Of a stretch of 64,000 nt of DNA, positions 36,418-48,396 are shown in pieces (the first letter of the stretch is position 1; each line of letters begins with the position of its first letter). The notes beneath the pieces were generated by a model that was not told where the DNA came from, made no database searches, and saw only the letters and a program-made list of their open reading frames with translations. The stretch lies in NCBI GenBank assembly GCA_032821775.1, contig JAVLRN010000010.1, forward strand, positions 1,364,001-1,428,000, written 5' to 3'. The stretch comes from Sanguinoderma infundibulare (lineage: Eukaryota; Basidiomycota; Agaricomycetes; Polyporales; Polyporaceae). A program made the position numbers and the translations under genes.

Positions 36418-39400
36418 TCAGGACCCATCCACAGAAACGGCCTTCGTCACCTGGGGTCCGACCGGCACCTTCTCCGCAAGCGCGCCGTTCGGTATACGGG
36501 GCGGGGGCAGCGTCGCCGGGAGCGGCGGGAGGGTCGGTGCGCCAGATACGGACGCGGACGAAGACGGATGGAAACTCCCGAGCGGGACACATTCCCCGCG
36601 CTCGGGGTACGGGAACCCGCCCAACTTCGGTAGCGGCTTCGGGGGACCGGGCGAGGGCGCGCGGGCGTGCTTGACACTTGGGCCAGGACCTGGGCTATCC
36701 ACACGTCGCGGGCTACGAGGCACCGCTGGGGGCGGGGAAAGCGGGCCCCCGAACGGCAGCCGTCCCGCCTGACCGGACCGCACAGCCTGAGGCGAACGGA
36801 GACCAGCGAACGCGGGCGGACTCGATGCGCGCGGGAGCGCACGTCCGTTGCTGTGCGGAGAGCCGAACGCACCATGGAAGGACGACGTCGAGGGCAGTTG
36901 CGGGAGGCGAGACCCGCCAGGTCTCTGGCCGGCGGGTCCAAGCGCTGCAGACGAGGACGAGGGTCGCGCAAGCGGGTGGTCGTCGGCGGGGGCGGACCAC
37001 GAGCCACGGCGGGAGGAGGGCGGGTTAGAAGCGCCTGTTGGTCCGTGCGGTTTCCGAGGTGACGAAGTTGAGGAGGGATCTCTTTGAATCTGTGAGGGCC
37101 CCATCGCAAATGGCGTCATCAGGCGGTCATGAACGTCAGGCTGTGGCGGACCCAACGGACCTGGTGGTGCTCTCTCCCGGTCGCGGTCGCGTTCGCGGTC
37201 ACGTTCGCGCTCGGTCGGCCCTGAAGGGAAGAATGAGGACATCGGAGGCGAGTTTGCCGGCTGTTTCTGGCTTTGAGCGGACAACTCGATGACCTCGGTC
37301 GGTGCGCCCGATCGAGGACGACGCTGGTCGAAGTCACGTCCACTGCGCGGGCTCAGTGTCTGCACCGCAGGTCCGGCGGCGCCGTGAGGGGGCAAGCCCG
37401 CCATCGGGGGCGCGTGACCGCCACCAGGTCCCGAAAATCCCTGATGTGGGGGTGGTATGTAGTGATGATGGTGGTGGACATGATGATGATGGTGCTGGTG
37501 ATTGTGAGCTCCGTGATGGTGCGCGCCTGGCGCTTGTGCATTCCCATGGACGTGCGGGTGAGCATGCGGGTGTCCCGAATGTCGCTGCTGGGCATGCGAC
37601 ATGCGGTAGGCGCGGTCAGCATCCTGCTCACGGTCGCGCTCAAAGTCCCGCAACCCCCGCTCGCGCTCAGCGCGTTCCTTGTCCCTGTGAGACATGATGT
37701 CGGCCATGCGTTCCCGCTCGCGACCTTCGGTGTCTCCATTTATGCGCTTGGACTCTTTTCCAGGTCCGGACCACCCATTGGACTTCGGATTTGAGAACCC
37801 TGGCGGTACGGGACCTCCTCCAATTGTCGTGGGGACCGATGAGCCAGGTCCGGCACCGTTGAGAGGAACAGGAGAGATAGAACGCCTCATCAGCGTCGCA
37901 GGACCAGGACCGCCTCCAAACTGCATCAGAGGATGTGGCATGCCGGGTTGGCGCATCTGCATCTCCTGCTCTATCTGTAGCTGATGGTGAGGTATCATGT
38001 GTTGTACGGCGCCGGGCGGGGCGGAATGTTGGTGGGGGAGTCGGGGAGGGTGAGGGAAGCCTTGGATCATGCCCTGCTGCGGTAGGTGCTGCTGTTGTAT
38101 CGGCGGGCCGAATCGATTTGGACCGTCCATGATAGGCATCCCCATGGCGTACGGGTCCATGCCATGAGGAACGCCGCCTAGGACGGCGTTCATCAAGCCT
38201 GGCATGTTGCGGTGAGGGTCGTAACCAACTGGGACATGGCGGTGGGAATAGAAGAGGTCGAGGTCGTGCAGAATCTCGCCGCGTGATAGTGATGAGAGTG
38301 TCGGATAGGCGAGACGCATCTGCGAAGAAGAGTCCTTCTTACGCGAGGAGCGTTTTGTAAGTGCAGATGCAGATTCAGGGAGGCCGAAGGGGCTCGACTT
38401 AACGATGTCCCGCAGAGATGGTGCGGGAGGAACGTCGTGTAGTGGCAGGGGAAGGCGACGCACTGTTGGCGAACCTTAGTACAACTCGCCGCACACATTG
38501 GCATGTCACATACCTGGCGGAGGGCGCTCCAAACCCCGTCGTTCACGCTCTAGCTTGCGCTTCTTTCCGTTAGTTTCGGCAATCATCTGGGTCTTCAGCT
38601 CGTCTCTCTGGTTCTGTAACAAGGCGATTAGTCTACGAAACCTACCGGACAATCACAAGCACGCGTTACCTCCCAGGTGCTCCAAGCACCATCCATGTCC
38701 AAGCGTCTACGCTTCGCCACATTCCCAACCTCGTAGTCGCGCCTCCGCGCAGCGAGCTCTAGTCGCTTGTCGCGCCTGCCTGACAGCTCCGCGTGCAGAT
38801 GTAGCAGCTCTGGGTGCGTCCCTGCCCATGCGCATTGCGACACACGCCTTTAGACACACGTCGACACACGAGCGAACACAACGCACCATCAGCAATCAAC
38901 CCCTCCTCCCACGCAAGCGAATCCATCTTCTCCACGTACAGCCGCTCGCGCAGAAGGGCGAATTTGAGTTCGATCGCAGCGAGGACGTCGAGGGCCTCAG
39001 CGCGATGTGCGGGTTGCATGTCCGCGTCAAGGTCGAGGTCAGGTGTGGCGACGTCGAGGTCCTCCCCGTCCACACCTTCGCCTTCTGGGAGTTCCGCGTG
39101 GTCTGCGTCGAGCTCTACATCGCCTGCATCTGCCGCGGCCGCTGCTCGAGACCTACGCGCGGCGCGCGTACGACCCTTGCCCTTCCTCGTCCTCGCGGGG
39201 CGCCCGGACGGCTTGCGCTCGGGCTCGGGCTCGACTTCGGGTTCGGAGGGTACCTCTTGTTCAGGTTCTGGTTCTGCGGACGGATAACGCGAGGATTGTC
39301 GCGACGCGGAGGGTGTGGAGGGTTGCGAAGATGACGGTGATTGAGGTTGGAGGAGACTCGCACCGGCCATGATTGAGGAGACGGCGGCGGCAACAGGCGA

Positions 39401-40291
39401 CATGAGCACGGGAGGTACGACATCAACATCCATAAGCACATCTTGGTCGGCGTCGACGGCGTCAACGATGCCTTCCGCAGGTGTGACGGTCTCGGCTGTG
39501 GGCGGTTCGTCGTCCGCGGGGATGTCGACGTCGTCAACGGGAACGTCTTCTTCCTCCTCGTCGACCTCGGAGCCTTCCTTGGTCACTTCTCCAGTGTCCT
39601 GTACGTCCTCTTCCTCGAGCTCGTCCTCGCCGACGTTGTCGTTCTCTTCGTTCTCGTCGTCGGTGAGGTCAGGTGACGCCACCAGTTTGGGCGACTGCTG
39701 GACGTCGAGCGCGTCGGGGTCCGCATCCTCGGGATCGTCGAGGTCATCTCCAGACACATCTCCGTTGGGAGCGCTGGGATCGAGGTGGGGTGGGGCGTCG
39801 TCGACGGACTCACCGTCGTCTTCCGCAGGCTCGTCCTCGATCTCGTTGTCGTCCACCTCATTGTCGCTGAGCGCCGCCCCCTGGGGGGTGAGCTCGTGCT
39901 CAGAGCCGGAGTACTTGGCCTGGTCGTCCTCTTCCTCCTCTTCCATGGCCTTCGCAGGCCCTGCCTGCTCTTCCTCTTCCTCCTCCTCCTCGAACTTGGA
40001 GCGCCAGTCTGCCTTGTCCCTCTTCTCGGGCTTCTTCTTCAAAGCCCACTCCCACATCTTCGGGGGAACGACGCGGTCGCGCTGTTTCTTCTTGCGCGCG
40101 GCTGCGCGGGAGGACTCGTCTTCATTCGCGCCGTCGTTGTCTTGTTCTTCCTCGGTGAGCTCGGAGAGCTCGGAGCCGCTGTCGAGGCCTGCGCCGCTGT
40201 GGTTGGAATGCTGCTCTTGCTGCTCTTCTGGGGGCGGCGGGGAGGGCGATGGGGAGCTGAGAGACTCGAGAGAGACAGTTGAGCCCGGCAT
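36418..40291 (-). CDS. SDS3: Large SDS3-like protein (Rpd3L/Sin3 histone deacetylase complex subunit)
   Basis: Exon 1 (40291 to about 38890) encodes a very acidic region with E/D runs, a KKKPEKRDKADWR patch and a basic RRSRAAA patch. It ends in the start of the Sds3 domain: HRAEALDVLAAIELKFALLR, then ERLYVEKMDSLAWEEGLIADG. Exon 2 continues THPELLHLHAELSGRRDKRL and KRRRLDMDGAWSTWE; exon 3 has DELKTQMIAETNGKKRKLER. Exon 4 (about 38460-36418) is some 680 residues of Pro/Gln/Met/His-rich sequence with histidine runs. Family knowledge: Sds3/BRMS1 proteins scaffold Sin3-Rpd3 deacetylase. It is far longer than yeast Sds3, mainly through disordered tails. Upstream in-frame ATGs (40369, 40384) could extend it. 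Confidence 0.8.
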
Positions 40292-40468
40292 CGTCGCGGA
40301 CGACGATGGGCAGAGTTGGGGCAAAGTGGCAGGAACGAGGCCGCTCGCGCGGCTCTCGATTGGCCGCATGCGCCACGCCGGCATCTTCCGCGCTGTCGGG
40401 CGTCTCGCCGCCCGTCACGCTTGTTGCTTGTGCTTCCGGCTCCCTTCTTCTCCTTCCCGTAAACCATC

Positions 40469-42183
40469 ATGGTCTCTGCAGACAACCTCAACCTCGACTG
40501 TCTCGAGCACATCTTCGCCTACCTGTCCGGCAACGATCTTGTCTCCGTCTCGCTTGTCAGCAGATCTTTTCTTGCCGCTGTCGTACCCCGTCTCTACAGA
40601 ACTCTCAGCTTCGGGCGCAACCAAGCAAAGCGGTATCCTTCGGTATGTCGCAGCTTGAGACCTTTCACCTCTTTCTGACAGCATACATCCAGGTTATTTC
40701 CCCCTTTGCCGCGGTGTTGGCACATAACAATCTCGCCAATCATGTCAGACATATCGGTCAGTGTCAAATGGCTGGCAGATCAGGAACCTCCGATGCTCAA
40801 TAGACCCGTCAGATCTGCGGGCCATCCCGACTGTCAAGTCTATTCCACAACCTCAATTCATGGATGACTGTATGCGCACAATATCCCTCTGCAAGAACCT
40901 TGGCTCCTTCACGTGCACCCAAGATGTCATGCCCAACTTCTTGCTCGTTCTCCAGCAGAAAGCGTCCTTGGAGCAATTGCGGATAATTGCAAACTTTACA
41001 ACAGATCAAGCAGAGCACGTCATCAAAATCTCGGGCTTGCGCTCACTTACCCTTGATTCTGGATCGTGGACTGTCGTCGGCGCCCTGCCTCGATGGAGCG
41101 AAACCCTTGGACCCTCGCTTACCTCTTTAACCTTATACGTGCGTATCCCAGTGCGCCGTTCAGTCAAGCAGGCTATTTAATTTTATAATCAGGGTTTACA
41201 TCCTCTCACCTCAGAGATCATGGAAGCCGTCCTTCCGAATCTACCGTCGCTGGTTAGCCTGCACATCCTTAGTTGTTCCAAGATCGATCAAAGTTCCATC
41301 CTCAAACTGATCGGTCATACACCCCAACTTCAGAGCCTGGCCTTTTCCAGCTACGTAAGTTGGGAATTGCAACTCTGCGTTACCTGAGCTTTACCCACCC
41401 ATATCCTGGCAGGAATCATCCCGCTCAACCCCGCCCCCATTTAATGTATCCGCACTCTCTCGCCTGCGTCACCTTGCGATCGACACCCAATGCGCCCCCA
41501 CCCCCAACCCAATCAACTCCGCCCCGACGCTGTGGTCAACGATTATCAATCTGACGCGAACCTGGTCCTGCCCGCTCGCGTCGCTCTCGCTCCGGATCAC
41601 GGACAAGATCACGCTTACTGACGGGTTTGTCACGAACCTCATCAACAGCCACCGCGGTACCCTTGCCCACCTCGCTCTCCGCAACTGCGCGCTTTCCAGG
41701 GAGAGCACAGTGATGCTCTGCCGCAAGTGCCGTGAGCTCGAGACATTGAAGTTGACCCTCACCGTGAAGGACATGGTGCATCTTTCCAGATCTAACTCCT
41801 TATGTTCGCTGGTGTGGCTCACACTGGGCTTGCTTCAGTCGCCGTTTGCCGAAGCACTACACCACGCAAAGCGCATGCATACCATCACTGACATCGGCGA
41901 ACGGCATGGGAGCCACAACCCGCGTGCACCGATACCGAAATCGGATATCCGGCTGCTCATGACGCGCCAGCCGAATCTCGAGAAGGTGATCGCGGATGGT
42001 CGGACGTGGACGGTGAGCCACCTACTTCTCCCGTTCTCATTCTTCGGGTGGTCACTTACACCTCGTCAGGCTGTACGATGCCCGGGGCAGAAGGACTTTG
42101 AACTGCAGGTGAAAAAAAACGGGCCGACGCGACACCACTGGTTCATGCCTCCTCCGGGGATTAACATACAATATGATTCGTAA
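40469..42183 (+). CDS. F-box/LRR protein
   Basis: The start is NLDCLEHIFAYLSGNDLVSV, then SLVSRSFLAAVVPRLYRTLS, a clear F-box. Several short introns follow. Leucine-rich segments occur at SLEQLRIIANF, LRSLTLDSGSW, LTSLTLY, LPSLVSLHILSCSKI and LQSLAFSSY. The last exons hold LALRNCALSRESTVMLCRKC, PNLEKVIADGRTWT and HHWFMPPPG. It shares a divergent promoter of about 180 bases with the SDS3-like gene. Likely an SCF substrate receptor; target unknown. Exon edges at 40640-40790 and 41350-41440 are approximate. Confidence 0.72.
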
Positions 42184-42957
42184 AGGAATATGTATTGTGT
42201 CGTAGTACGTCCTATTCATTCATTCATTCAGAATCCCGTTTATTGCCCATGGAGGCCGAGCCTTATGGTAGGCAGTACGTACTACGCTAGCTACAGTGTG
42301 TGGTGCCACTGTGGAATGGTGGTCGAGCAATACAAAAGTTAGTACGTCCTACGTCTCTTCGGAATACGGGTTTTAACTCACTCCATGTCTGCATAATTAG
42401 ATTTTTAATGATTTCGAACCCAGCTTCGTTTACTCGTTGTGCGAAAGTATGCCGAGAAGGCCTTGGATGCGCGTCTATGTGTTCAGCCGGGTATCGCTGG
42501 ATATCATGGCCATGAAGCGTGTTCGACGGTGGCGGCATGATGAACTTTTCGTTATCATCTAGTAGCAGGTTGGTTATCCATACCACTGGAGGTGAGATGG
42601 CTTTTAGATATGCGACAAAAGTTAACATTCCACCTTCAGAACAGTAGAGAAGCTCTCCGACACAGGCTTGTTGCATCGCAGACAGATATCCAGCAGGTCA
42701 TGATGCCTTTATTGGGAACTGTCTCTCTCTCCTAGATAACACATTGGTCGGTATCCACTCACTGGCGACGCTACTCGTTCCATCCATCACCGACGCATCG
42801 CATCCGAAGATGCAGATGATGGCCATATGTGTCGTCGGGCCCTTGGGAGAGCTGCTCTCAGTACATAAATACCGGGTAAGCACTACCAACCTCTCCTCAG
42901 CTCTTCTCCGAAACACATCTTGAAGGCAGGATCTCACTCAGAACTGTGGCGTGCAGC
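42184..42957. other. Intergenic region carrying the dispersed repeat
   Basis: About 770 bases. The left part holds repeat copy B (42225-42301) preceded by CATT microsatellite units. The rest shows nothing recognisable. Confidence 0.5.
42225..42301 (-). repeat. Dispersed ~80-bp repeat, copy B
   Basis: Second copy of the element at 24381-24460, same orientation, one mismatch over 59 bases. The flanking simple repeat is CATTCATTCATT here against TTCCTTCCTTCC in copy A. It sits just after the F-box/LRR gene. Confidence 0.7.
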
Positions 42958-43749
42958 ATGCATCACGGTTTCGCCGTCGTTCTCTTGGTGCTCTTGATCT
43001 GCACTCCGGCGCGCGGACTTCCGGCGGTTTCACGGCTACCAACGACTTCGATGACGGTCCAGGCAAGTGATTTGACAATCTTCGAAACCCAACCCACCTC
43101 CCCCCATCATGCCGATGCTGACGCCTGGTCTGTGTAGGAGGGAGGAGGGCAATCTGACGAAGCCGGGAATCCGCCGTCCCTCGTGCACAAATGTGTCCGT
43201 GGAGATGACTGCGAAGAGCTCAGCGTTGCCGGAAAGCCTCCTCTCCGGGCTCAACACTTTCAGAAAACCGCCGGCGGCGCAGACTGTCACCACCGAGGAT
43301 CTCGTCGATCCGTCGCCTACAAACCCCCTCCTACAGCTGCGGGTCCCCGCGCCACTGTGCGTCTTCACCGTCCGTCAGCCTGCGATCGAACGACGATTGA
43401 GTATCCAACCTTGTCCAATATAATTCCCAAGCCCACGACAAAGGCGTTCGCCTCCTCTCCCTCCAATTCTCAAAAGCCCACAATCCCCTTCACTGGTGAT
43501 CGCCTCCGACCCACGGCCACCACGGCCACCGACGCGTTCGATGCCTCCTTTGGCGATCGTACCAGTCCCACGACCACACGCAGTCGGTTCCTTACGTCCA
43601 CGTCCGTCACCTCCACCTCCACGCCTATGCACTCCTCCGGTCGCAGCACGCATACGATGGTGATCGTGGCGGTCGTATTTATCATGCTACTCATCGTCGC
43701 CGTCGCGTTCATGGTCCTGTGGTGGAAGCTGAGGGTGCGGAGGGGCTAG
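42958..43749 (+). CDS. Small secreted or type I single-pass membrane protein, function unknown
   Basis: Two exons, 42958-43062 and 43138-43749, give 238 aa. A signal peptide (MHHGFAVVLLVLLICTPARG) is followed by a Ser/Thr/Pro-rich region with a few Cys, then one membrane helix (TMVIVAVVFIMLLIVAVAFM) and a short basic cytoplasmic tail (WWKLRVRRG). The intron begins GCAAGT after CAG and ends TGTAG, a GC-AG intron, and keeps the phase; no GT donor nearby does so. The pattern fits wall-sensor-like mucin proteins, but I recognise no family. Confidence 0.6.
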
Positions 43750-44344
43750 ATTGGCGGGGCGTACAAGCATTTGGAGGGAGGTGCGGTCGATGAGGGTCTG
43801 GAAAAGCCGAAGAAGGGCAAGATCGGTTCCCGGCTTGCTGCGTAGTGGGGTGTGTTGCGCAAAGTCGAATATTTCACCAACAGGCGAGTTATTTATGAAA
43901 GGGCTGTGTATGGGACAGAGGTTCAGCTTCAGCAGATTAGAATGTGGTCGAGATACAGTATATCGATAAGGACTCATGAACTGGTACCCATCGACTACAA
44001 GCAGGCAGAAGGTTTCGAGCGTGAAGCTTGTACTCGGAAGCAGTATGTTGTTGGACTTGAACAGTGGGAACAAACTCGGGGGTTTAGTGAACCTGCAAGT
44101 GGTTGGTTAAGTCACTGTTAACACCTACAGGCGCCTACATCACGGTATTCTGTTGGTACTCTGCGTCTGATCGCGTTCGTCCGATAGAGCCGACCATCAC
44201 TTTCGTCCAAGTTCCCACTCAGACTATGATATCGCATCCGACATGAGTCACACAACGTACTCTGTACATACCATATAACTATTCTTCATCCAGTTCTGTG
44301 CATCTCGCATCCTCCTGCTATACGCTCGATCTACTGAAATCAGA
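43750..44344. other. Intergenic region
   Basis: About 600 bases upstream of the Nudix gene. Nothing recognised. Confidence 0.5.
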
Positions 44345-45708
44345 ATGCCAGGCCCGATACCCACCGCGCCACAGTCCTTCCTCCAAATCGTCGCCAACTG
44401 CGACAACTTCCGTCTCCCGTCCCCAACCGCGCCCGCTTCAGCATCCTCGGAAACCTTCGTACCCTGGCTCCTCTTCCCGACACCCACCTCTCCAGCAGTC
44501 GGACTCCTTCGCCCGGAAATCGTCGCGCAGCTCCGGAAGGAGGCCGCCGCGTCCGCCTTCCCGTCCTGGCAGTTCTCCGACACGCCCCAGAATGGCACCG
44601 ACACGCGCGGCTGGGTGAGCTTCGCGCGGGGGATTGACACGCCCGCCGCACGCTCGCGCGTCATGAAGGAGCTCTGCGAGCGCTGGCGCGACACGGGGCT
44701 CTGGCCCGACGAGGTCGGCCCGCGCAAGTGGAGGGCGGAGCTGTATCCTGTCTACCGCGACCCTTTTGGACCACGCGACTACCCCCGTCGGGTCGGAGGC
44801 CAGGGAGCAGGGGCAGAGGCGGAAGCGACGGAAGAGGCGGCGGGCGACGCGCTCAACTACGCGTTCGAGATGGAACGCGCGGCGAGCGGCCTGTTCGGGA
44901 TCGTCACGTTTGGGATACACATGACGATGTACGAGGAAGTGCGTGGGGCGGACGGGGAGGTCGTGGATTACAATGTGTGGGTGCCGAGGAGGGCGGCGAC
45001 GAAGCAGACTTGGCCGGGGTACTGGGATAACAGCGTCGCGGGCGGCATCGAAGCGGGTTTGAAAGTGTTCGACTGCGTGGTGAAGGAGTCGATGGAGGAG
45101 GCGAGCATCCCGGAAGAGGTGGTGAGGCGCCTTGCGAAGGCGACGGGGAGTGTCAGCTACTTCTTCAGGTGAGCGGTCGGTTTGAACTTTGCGCGCGTTC
45201 AGGGCGTTGTGCGGGTGAGGAATGATGGGGTTGCCAGGACTCCGCGGGGATGGTTGCAACCGGAGATTGAGTGAGTATTTCGACGTTTACATGTCGAGTG
45301 TCGCACTCACTGCATGCGTCTACAGATACACATATGATCTCTGCCTCCCCCCTGAGTTAGGCGTGAAGCCTCAGCCGCTTGATGGCGAGGTCGAATCATT
45401 CGAGGTACGTCCTTTGACAATACTCGCATATGGCCGTCTTACATGCTCCGTTCCAGCTACTTCCTCTTGTGAAAGTGGTCGAACATATCCGGTCCGGAAT
45501 TTTCAAGTACAACTGTGCTCCAGGTGTGTTCTCTGCCCTTGTGCAATTTTTCCCGACACCTTCTGACACGCCCTCGACGTCCTCAGTGCTGATAGACTTC
45601 ATGGTGAGGAAGGGCATTATCACGCCCGACAACGAACCGCACTACCAACAGATCGTCACCCGCCTACACGGTCGATTCGACTACGACAAGTGGACGGAGG
45701 GACTATAA
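44345..45708 (+). CDS. DUF4743 / Nudix hydrolase family protein (thiamine pyrophosphokinase-related)
   Basis: A long first exon holds the DUF4743 N-terminal domain (FLQIVANCDNFRLP, PWLLFP, RGWVSFARGIDTPAARSRVM) and the start of the Nudix fold (FGIVTFGIHMTMYEEV, then VWVPRRAATKQTWPGYWDN). The Nudix box reads GGIEAGLKVFDCVVKESMEEAS. The REUXEE half is present as KESMEE, while the expected early Glu is Leu/Lys. Three small exons follow: TYDLCLPPELGVKPQPLDGE, ELLPLVKVVEHIRSG with IFKYNCAP, and VLIDFMVRKGIITPDNE. Family knowledge: plant and fungal members hydrolyse nucleotide or thiamine-type diphosphates (Nudt20/24-like). Activity here is uncertain because of the altered box. Confidence 0.8.
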
Positions 45709-47126
45709 TGATGGCGACTTTTCTCGCACGCGCGGTGGGGAATCGTAGTAGATACCAAGGTACGCAAGCATATTCACTGTGTCGATGGTCATGTGGCAAA
45801 GGCTGAAATCCTACTAGGTTGGTGTATGTGTGCCATAAGCGCCGCAATGTCGTTATTGGATGCTTCGCTTGCCCGAGATCAATCAGTGATATGGAAACAG
45901 GATAGCTATTCTTACTGGATACGAGTAAGTTCGTGGCGCCGCGGTTCTTGTAATTTCACTCCTCCGCGGTCAATTTTTGGTGGATGTCCGGCGTCCCGAA
46001 TCTGCACTCCCGTGGTATCAAGCTTTCTCTGTCCTATGACGAGTGCGTTCCCATTTCTTTCGAACCGGAATTCGATATGCCCCAATGCTGACCTCGTCTT
46101 CAGGCCTCCTCCACAGCTTGTTGAAGTCCTGGTCGAGGGGGACTGATATGAAGGGCTTCAACAATGAACCTCCGCACCTCTAGAGGCCGTGCATCGTAAC
46201 GGGCACGGGCCCGTCCTCAGGAGTATCTCCGATTTCCTTCCGATAGTCCTTTCCGACTCGGCCTTGCTTGCGAACCGCATTTTACGTACCATACCATGTC
46301 ACCGAATGTGAGTGCGTCTCACAAATCGTAATCGCGCAGGCATTCCGGATTTACGCTAACCCTGAAATCGTTTGTCTTTTGGTCTCTTTTGGTCTGCAAT
46401 CAATCTAGGGCATATACGTCAAGATATGCGGCTCTCTTCTCAGCGCGGCGTCGCCGCTTGACTGCGCGAATGTTGACGCCCTTACGAGTCCGCCTATATA
46501 CAAGACTGACGTTACGTCGAGTTAGGTGGAATGGTCTTGGTGTCTACATCGGACGGCCATGAGAGAAGCCGAGAACGACGACCATGCCGGCGCCCTTCTG
46601 CAGCGCTCGTCCGACAGTATATGCTGGACGTCGACTGCACAACGAAACGCTTCCGATTCGCAACTTGCTTTCCGTTTGCCCTTGACCGTGGCTATTGTGT
46701 CACGCATCGCACAAGGGGGCCGTACGTGACCCTAGGGACCTGTGCTCCACGCAGGTTCCTGCATTCACAATGCGAATCGCGTGGACTTCGGTCAGGCTTA
46801 TCGTCGGCCTCATTAAGTGCGCGTTATCAAATGCTTCGTTCCGTTTCGGTAAACTTACATGTCCACTTCGCAGGTACTTACGTGATGGCCGGAGCAATCA
46901 TGGGGTCGAAAGTTTGCTCCTCTTCCATGCATTCCGTCATGCAATGCTCTATGGGCGGCGAGAGCGAGCTTTTATATGCCCTGCTGGACGGTTCATCGTC
47001 CTCTGCTGTCGTACGTTGAGCCTCTCTCGCACGGCTGTCGCCTGCTCACCCACCTTTCTCCTCCACCCCTCTTTTCCCCCTTCACTGCTTCGCCCGCGAA
47101 CCCACCAATTTCTTAGTCCTCTCGCC
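45709..47126. other. Intergenic region upstream of HTP2
   Basis: About 1.4 kb. An open plus-strand frame at 46531-47019 has no domain and uneven composition, so it is not called. A TATA-like TTTATATG lies near 46971, about 150 bases before the HTP2 ATG. Confidence 0.45.
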
Positions 47127-48278
47127 ATGACACTCGTTGCACTCAGGCGTATCTCTAGCGGGTTCGGTTCCGCGGTGGGCGGCCTCCTCATCAACGGCAT
47201 CCTCTTCCCGGTCGACTTCCTCCTCTTCCTCTTTAACCTCCTCACCCCCGACCGCAAAGCAGGCCACCTCATCCCAGAGGGTCACCCTGGTTTTGGTGGA
47301 AAGTGGCCTGAGTACATCCCCCCGAAAGAGGGTGACAGCCGGTGCTCGTGCCCCGCGCTCAACGCCATGGCGAACCACGGTGTGTCTTCTTTCCTGTCCT
47401 CTGATATTTGAATGAGGAGGATTCGAGACTGAGCTCGGCGGGTTGCGCCAGGAATCCTGCCGCACTCGGGACGGAACATTTCATTCCGCGAACTCGCGCG
47501 GGTCATACGCGAGACGTACAACTTCGCGCCGACGTTTTGCTTCTTCGTGCCGAAATACGCAGCGAACTTCCTCAACAGGAGCTATTGGAAGGACTCGTTT
47601 GACCTCTCGGATCTCGACGCGCACAACTGCATCGAGCACGATGCCTCGCTCGTACGTACGTACCATCTATCATGTCTCTCGTCCCATGTTGCCATTTGGC
47701 ATACTCGCGCATCCTGCCAAGCGGTCTAGACGCTGACACGCGCGCCATGATTTGCAGGCGTGGATGCGGCGGAGGACCCAGACCAGGGGAAGATCGCTCA
47801 GCACCTCGTCGAGCGCGTGCTCGCCGCGGCCACAGGCAAGAACGGCAAGTTGACGAAGAAAGACCTCTCGCGCCTCCTCGGGCAGCGCCGGGTCGAGGCG
47901 AAGCAGAACAACCCCAAGTTCAGCCTCGCGTTCGTCCATCGCATGTTCGGCTCGTCCAAGTGCGTTCCTCCTCCCTGTTCCATGCAGGATGACAAGTGTA
48001 CTGACTGTCTCCGCGTGGGCTTGGCTTGCAGCGCGTCGACGCTGCTGACGATCTTCGGGGGCCGGGTGGACGACCTCCGCCCGTTCCTCACCGAGGAGCG
48101 CCTTCCCGACGGCTGGGAGTCGCGCATCCGCCACCGGATGGGGCTGACGATGCTCGAGTTCAATCTGACGGTCACCCCGGTCGAGCTTGGCATTCGGGAG
48201 GAGGTTGACGGTTCGATTGAGGCGGCAGGTCGCGCGCGCTATGCGCAGACCACTGTAGAAGGCAAGAAAAAGGCGTGA
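47127..48278 (+). CDS. Heme-thiolate peroxidase, membrane-anchored type, copy 2
   Basis: Four exons (47127-47379, 47452-47655, 47758-47959, 48032-48278) give 301 aa. The N-terminal hydrophobic segment (INGILFPVDFLLFLFNLL) has no obvious cleavage site. The heme Cys75 is in SRCSCPALNAMANHGIL; the acid-base site is CIEHDASLVR. The second intron uses the downstream of two overlapping GTACGT donors, which keeps the conserved Arg after EHDASLV. The C-terminus carries GWESRIRHRMGLTM as in copy 1. It closely resembles the gene at 30288 in exon layout. Peroxidase or peroxygenase activity is inferred; substrate and location unknown. Confidence 0.87.
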
Positions 48279-48396
48279 GGGCTCTCTAATGTCTGGCTAT
48301 GGGATGTGATGCTATCGCAATGTGTGCGTCAGTGAGCTGTATGTTGTACTGTACCGGTGGTCGGTTGATCTAATACACTTCTTGGGAGCTACCATC

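Noticed and set aside
39369..40658. A 429-codon plus-strand open frame rich in Ser and Thr
   Set aside because: It is the mirror of the acidic SDS3-like exon; runs of GAA/GAG on one strand give long TTC/CTC frames on the other.
46531..47019. 162-codon plus-strand frame upstream of HTP2
   Set aside because: No domain, Cys and Met scattered without pattern; likely chance.
47641..47660. First GTACGT donor in HTP2 exon 2 (after DASL)
   Set aside because: It shifts the frame and drops the conserved Arg; the overlapping donor four bases later restores LVR and the phase.
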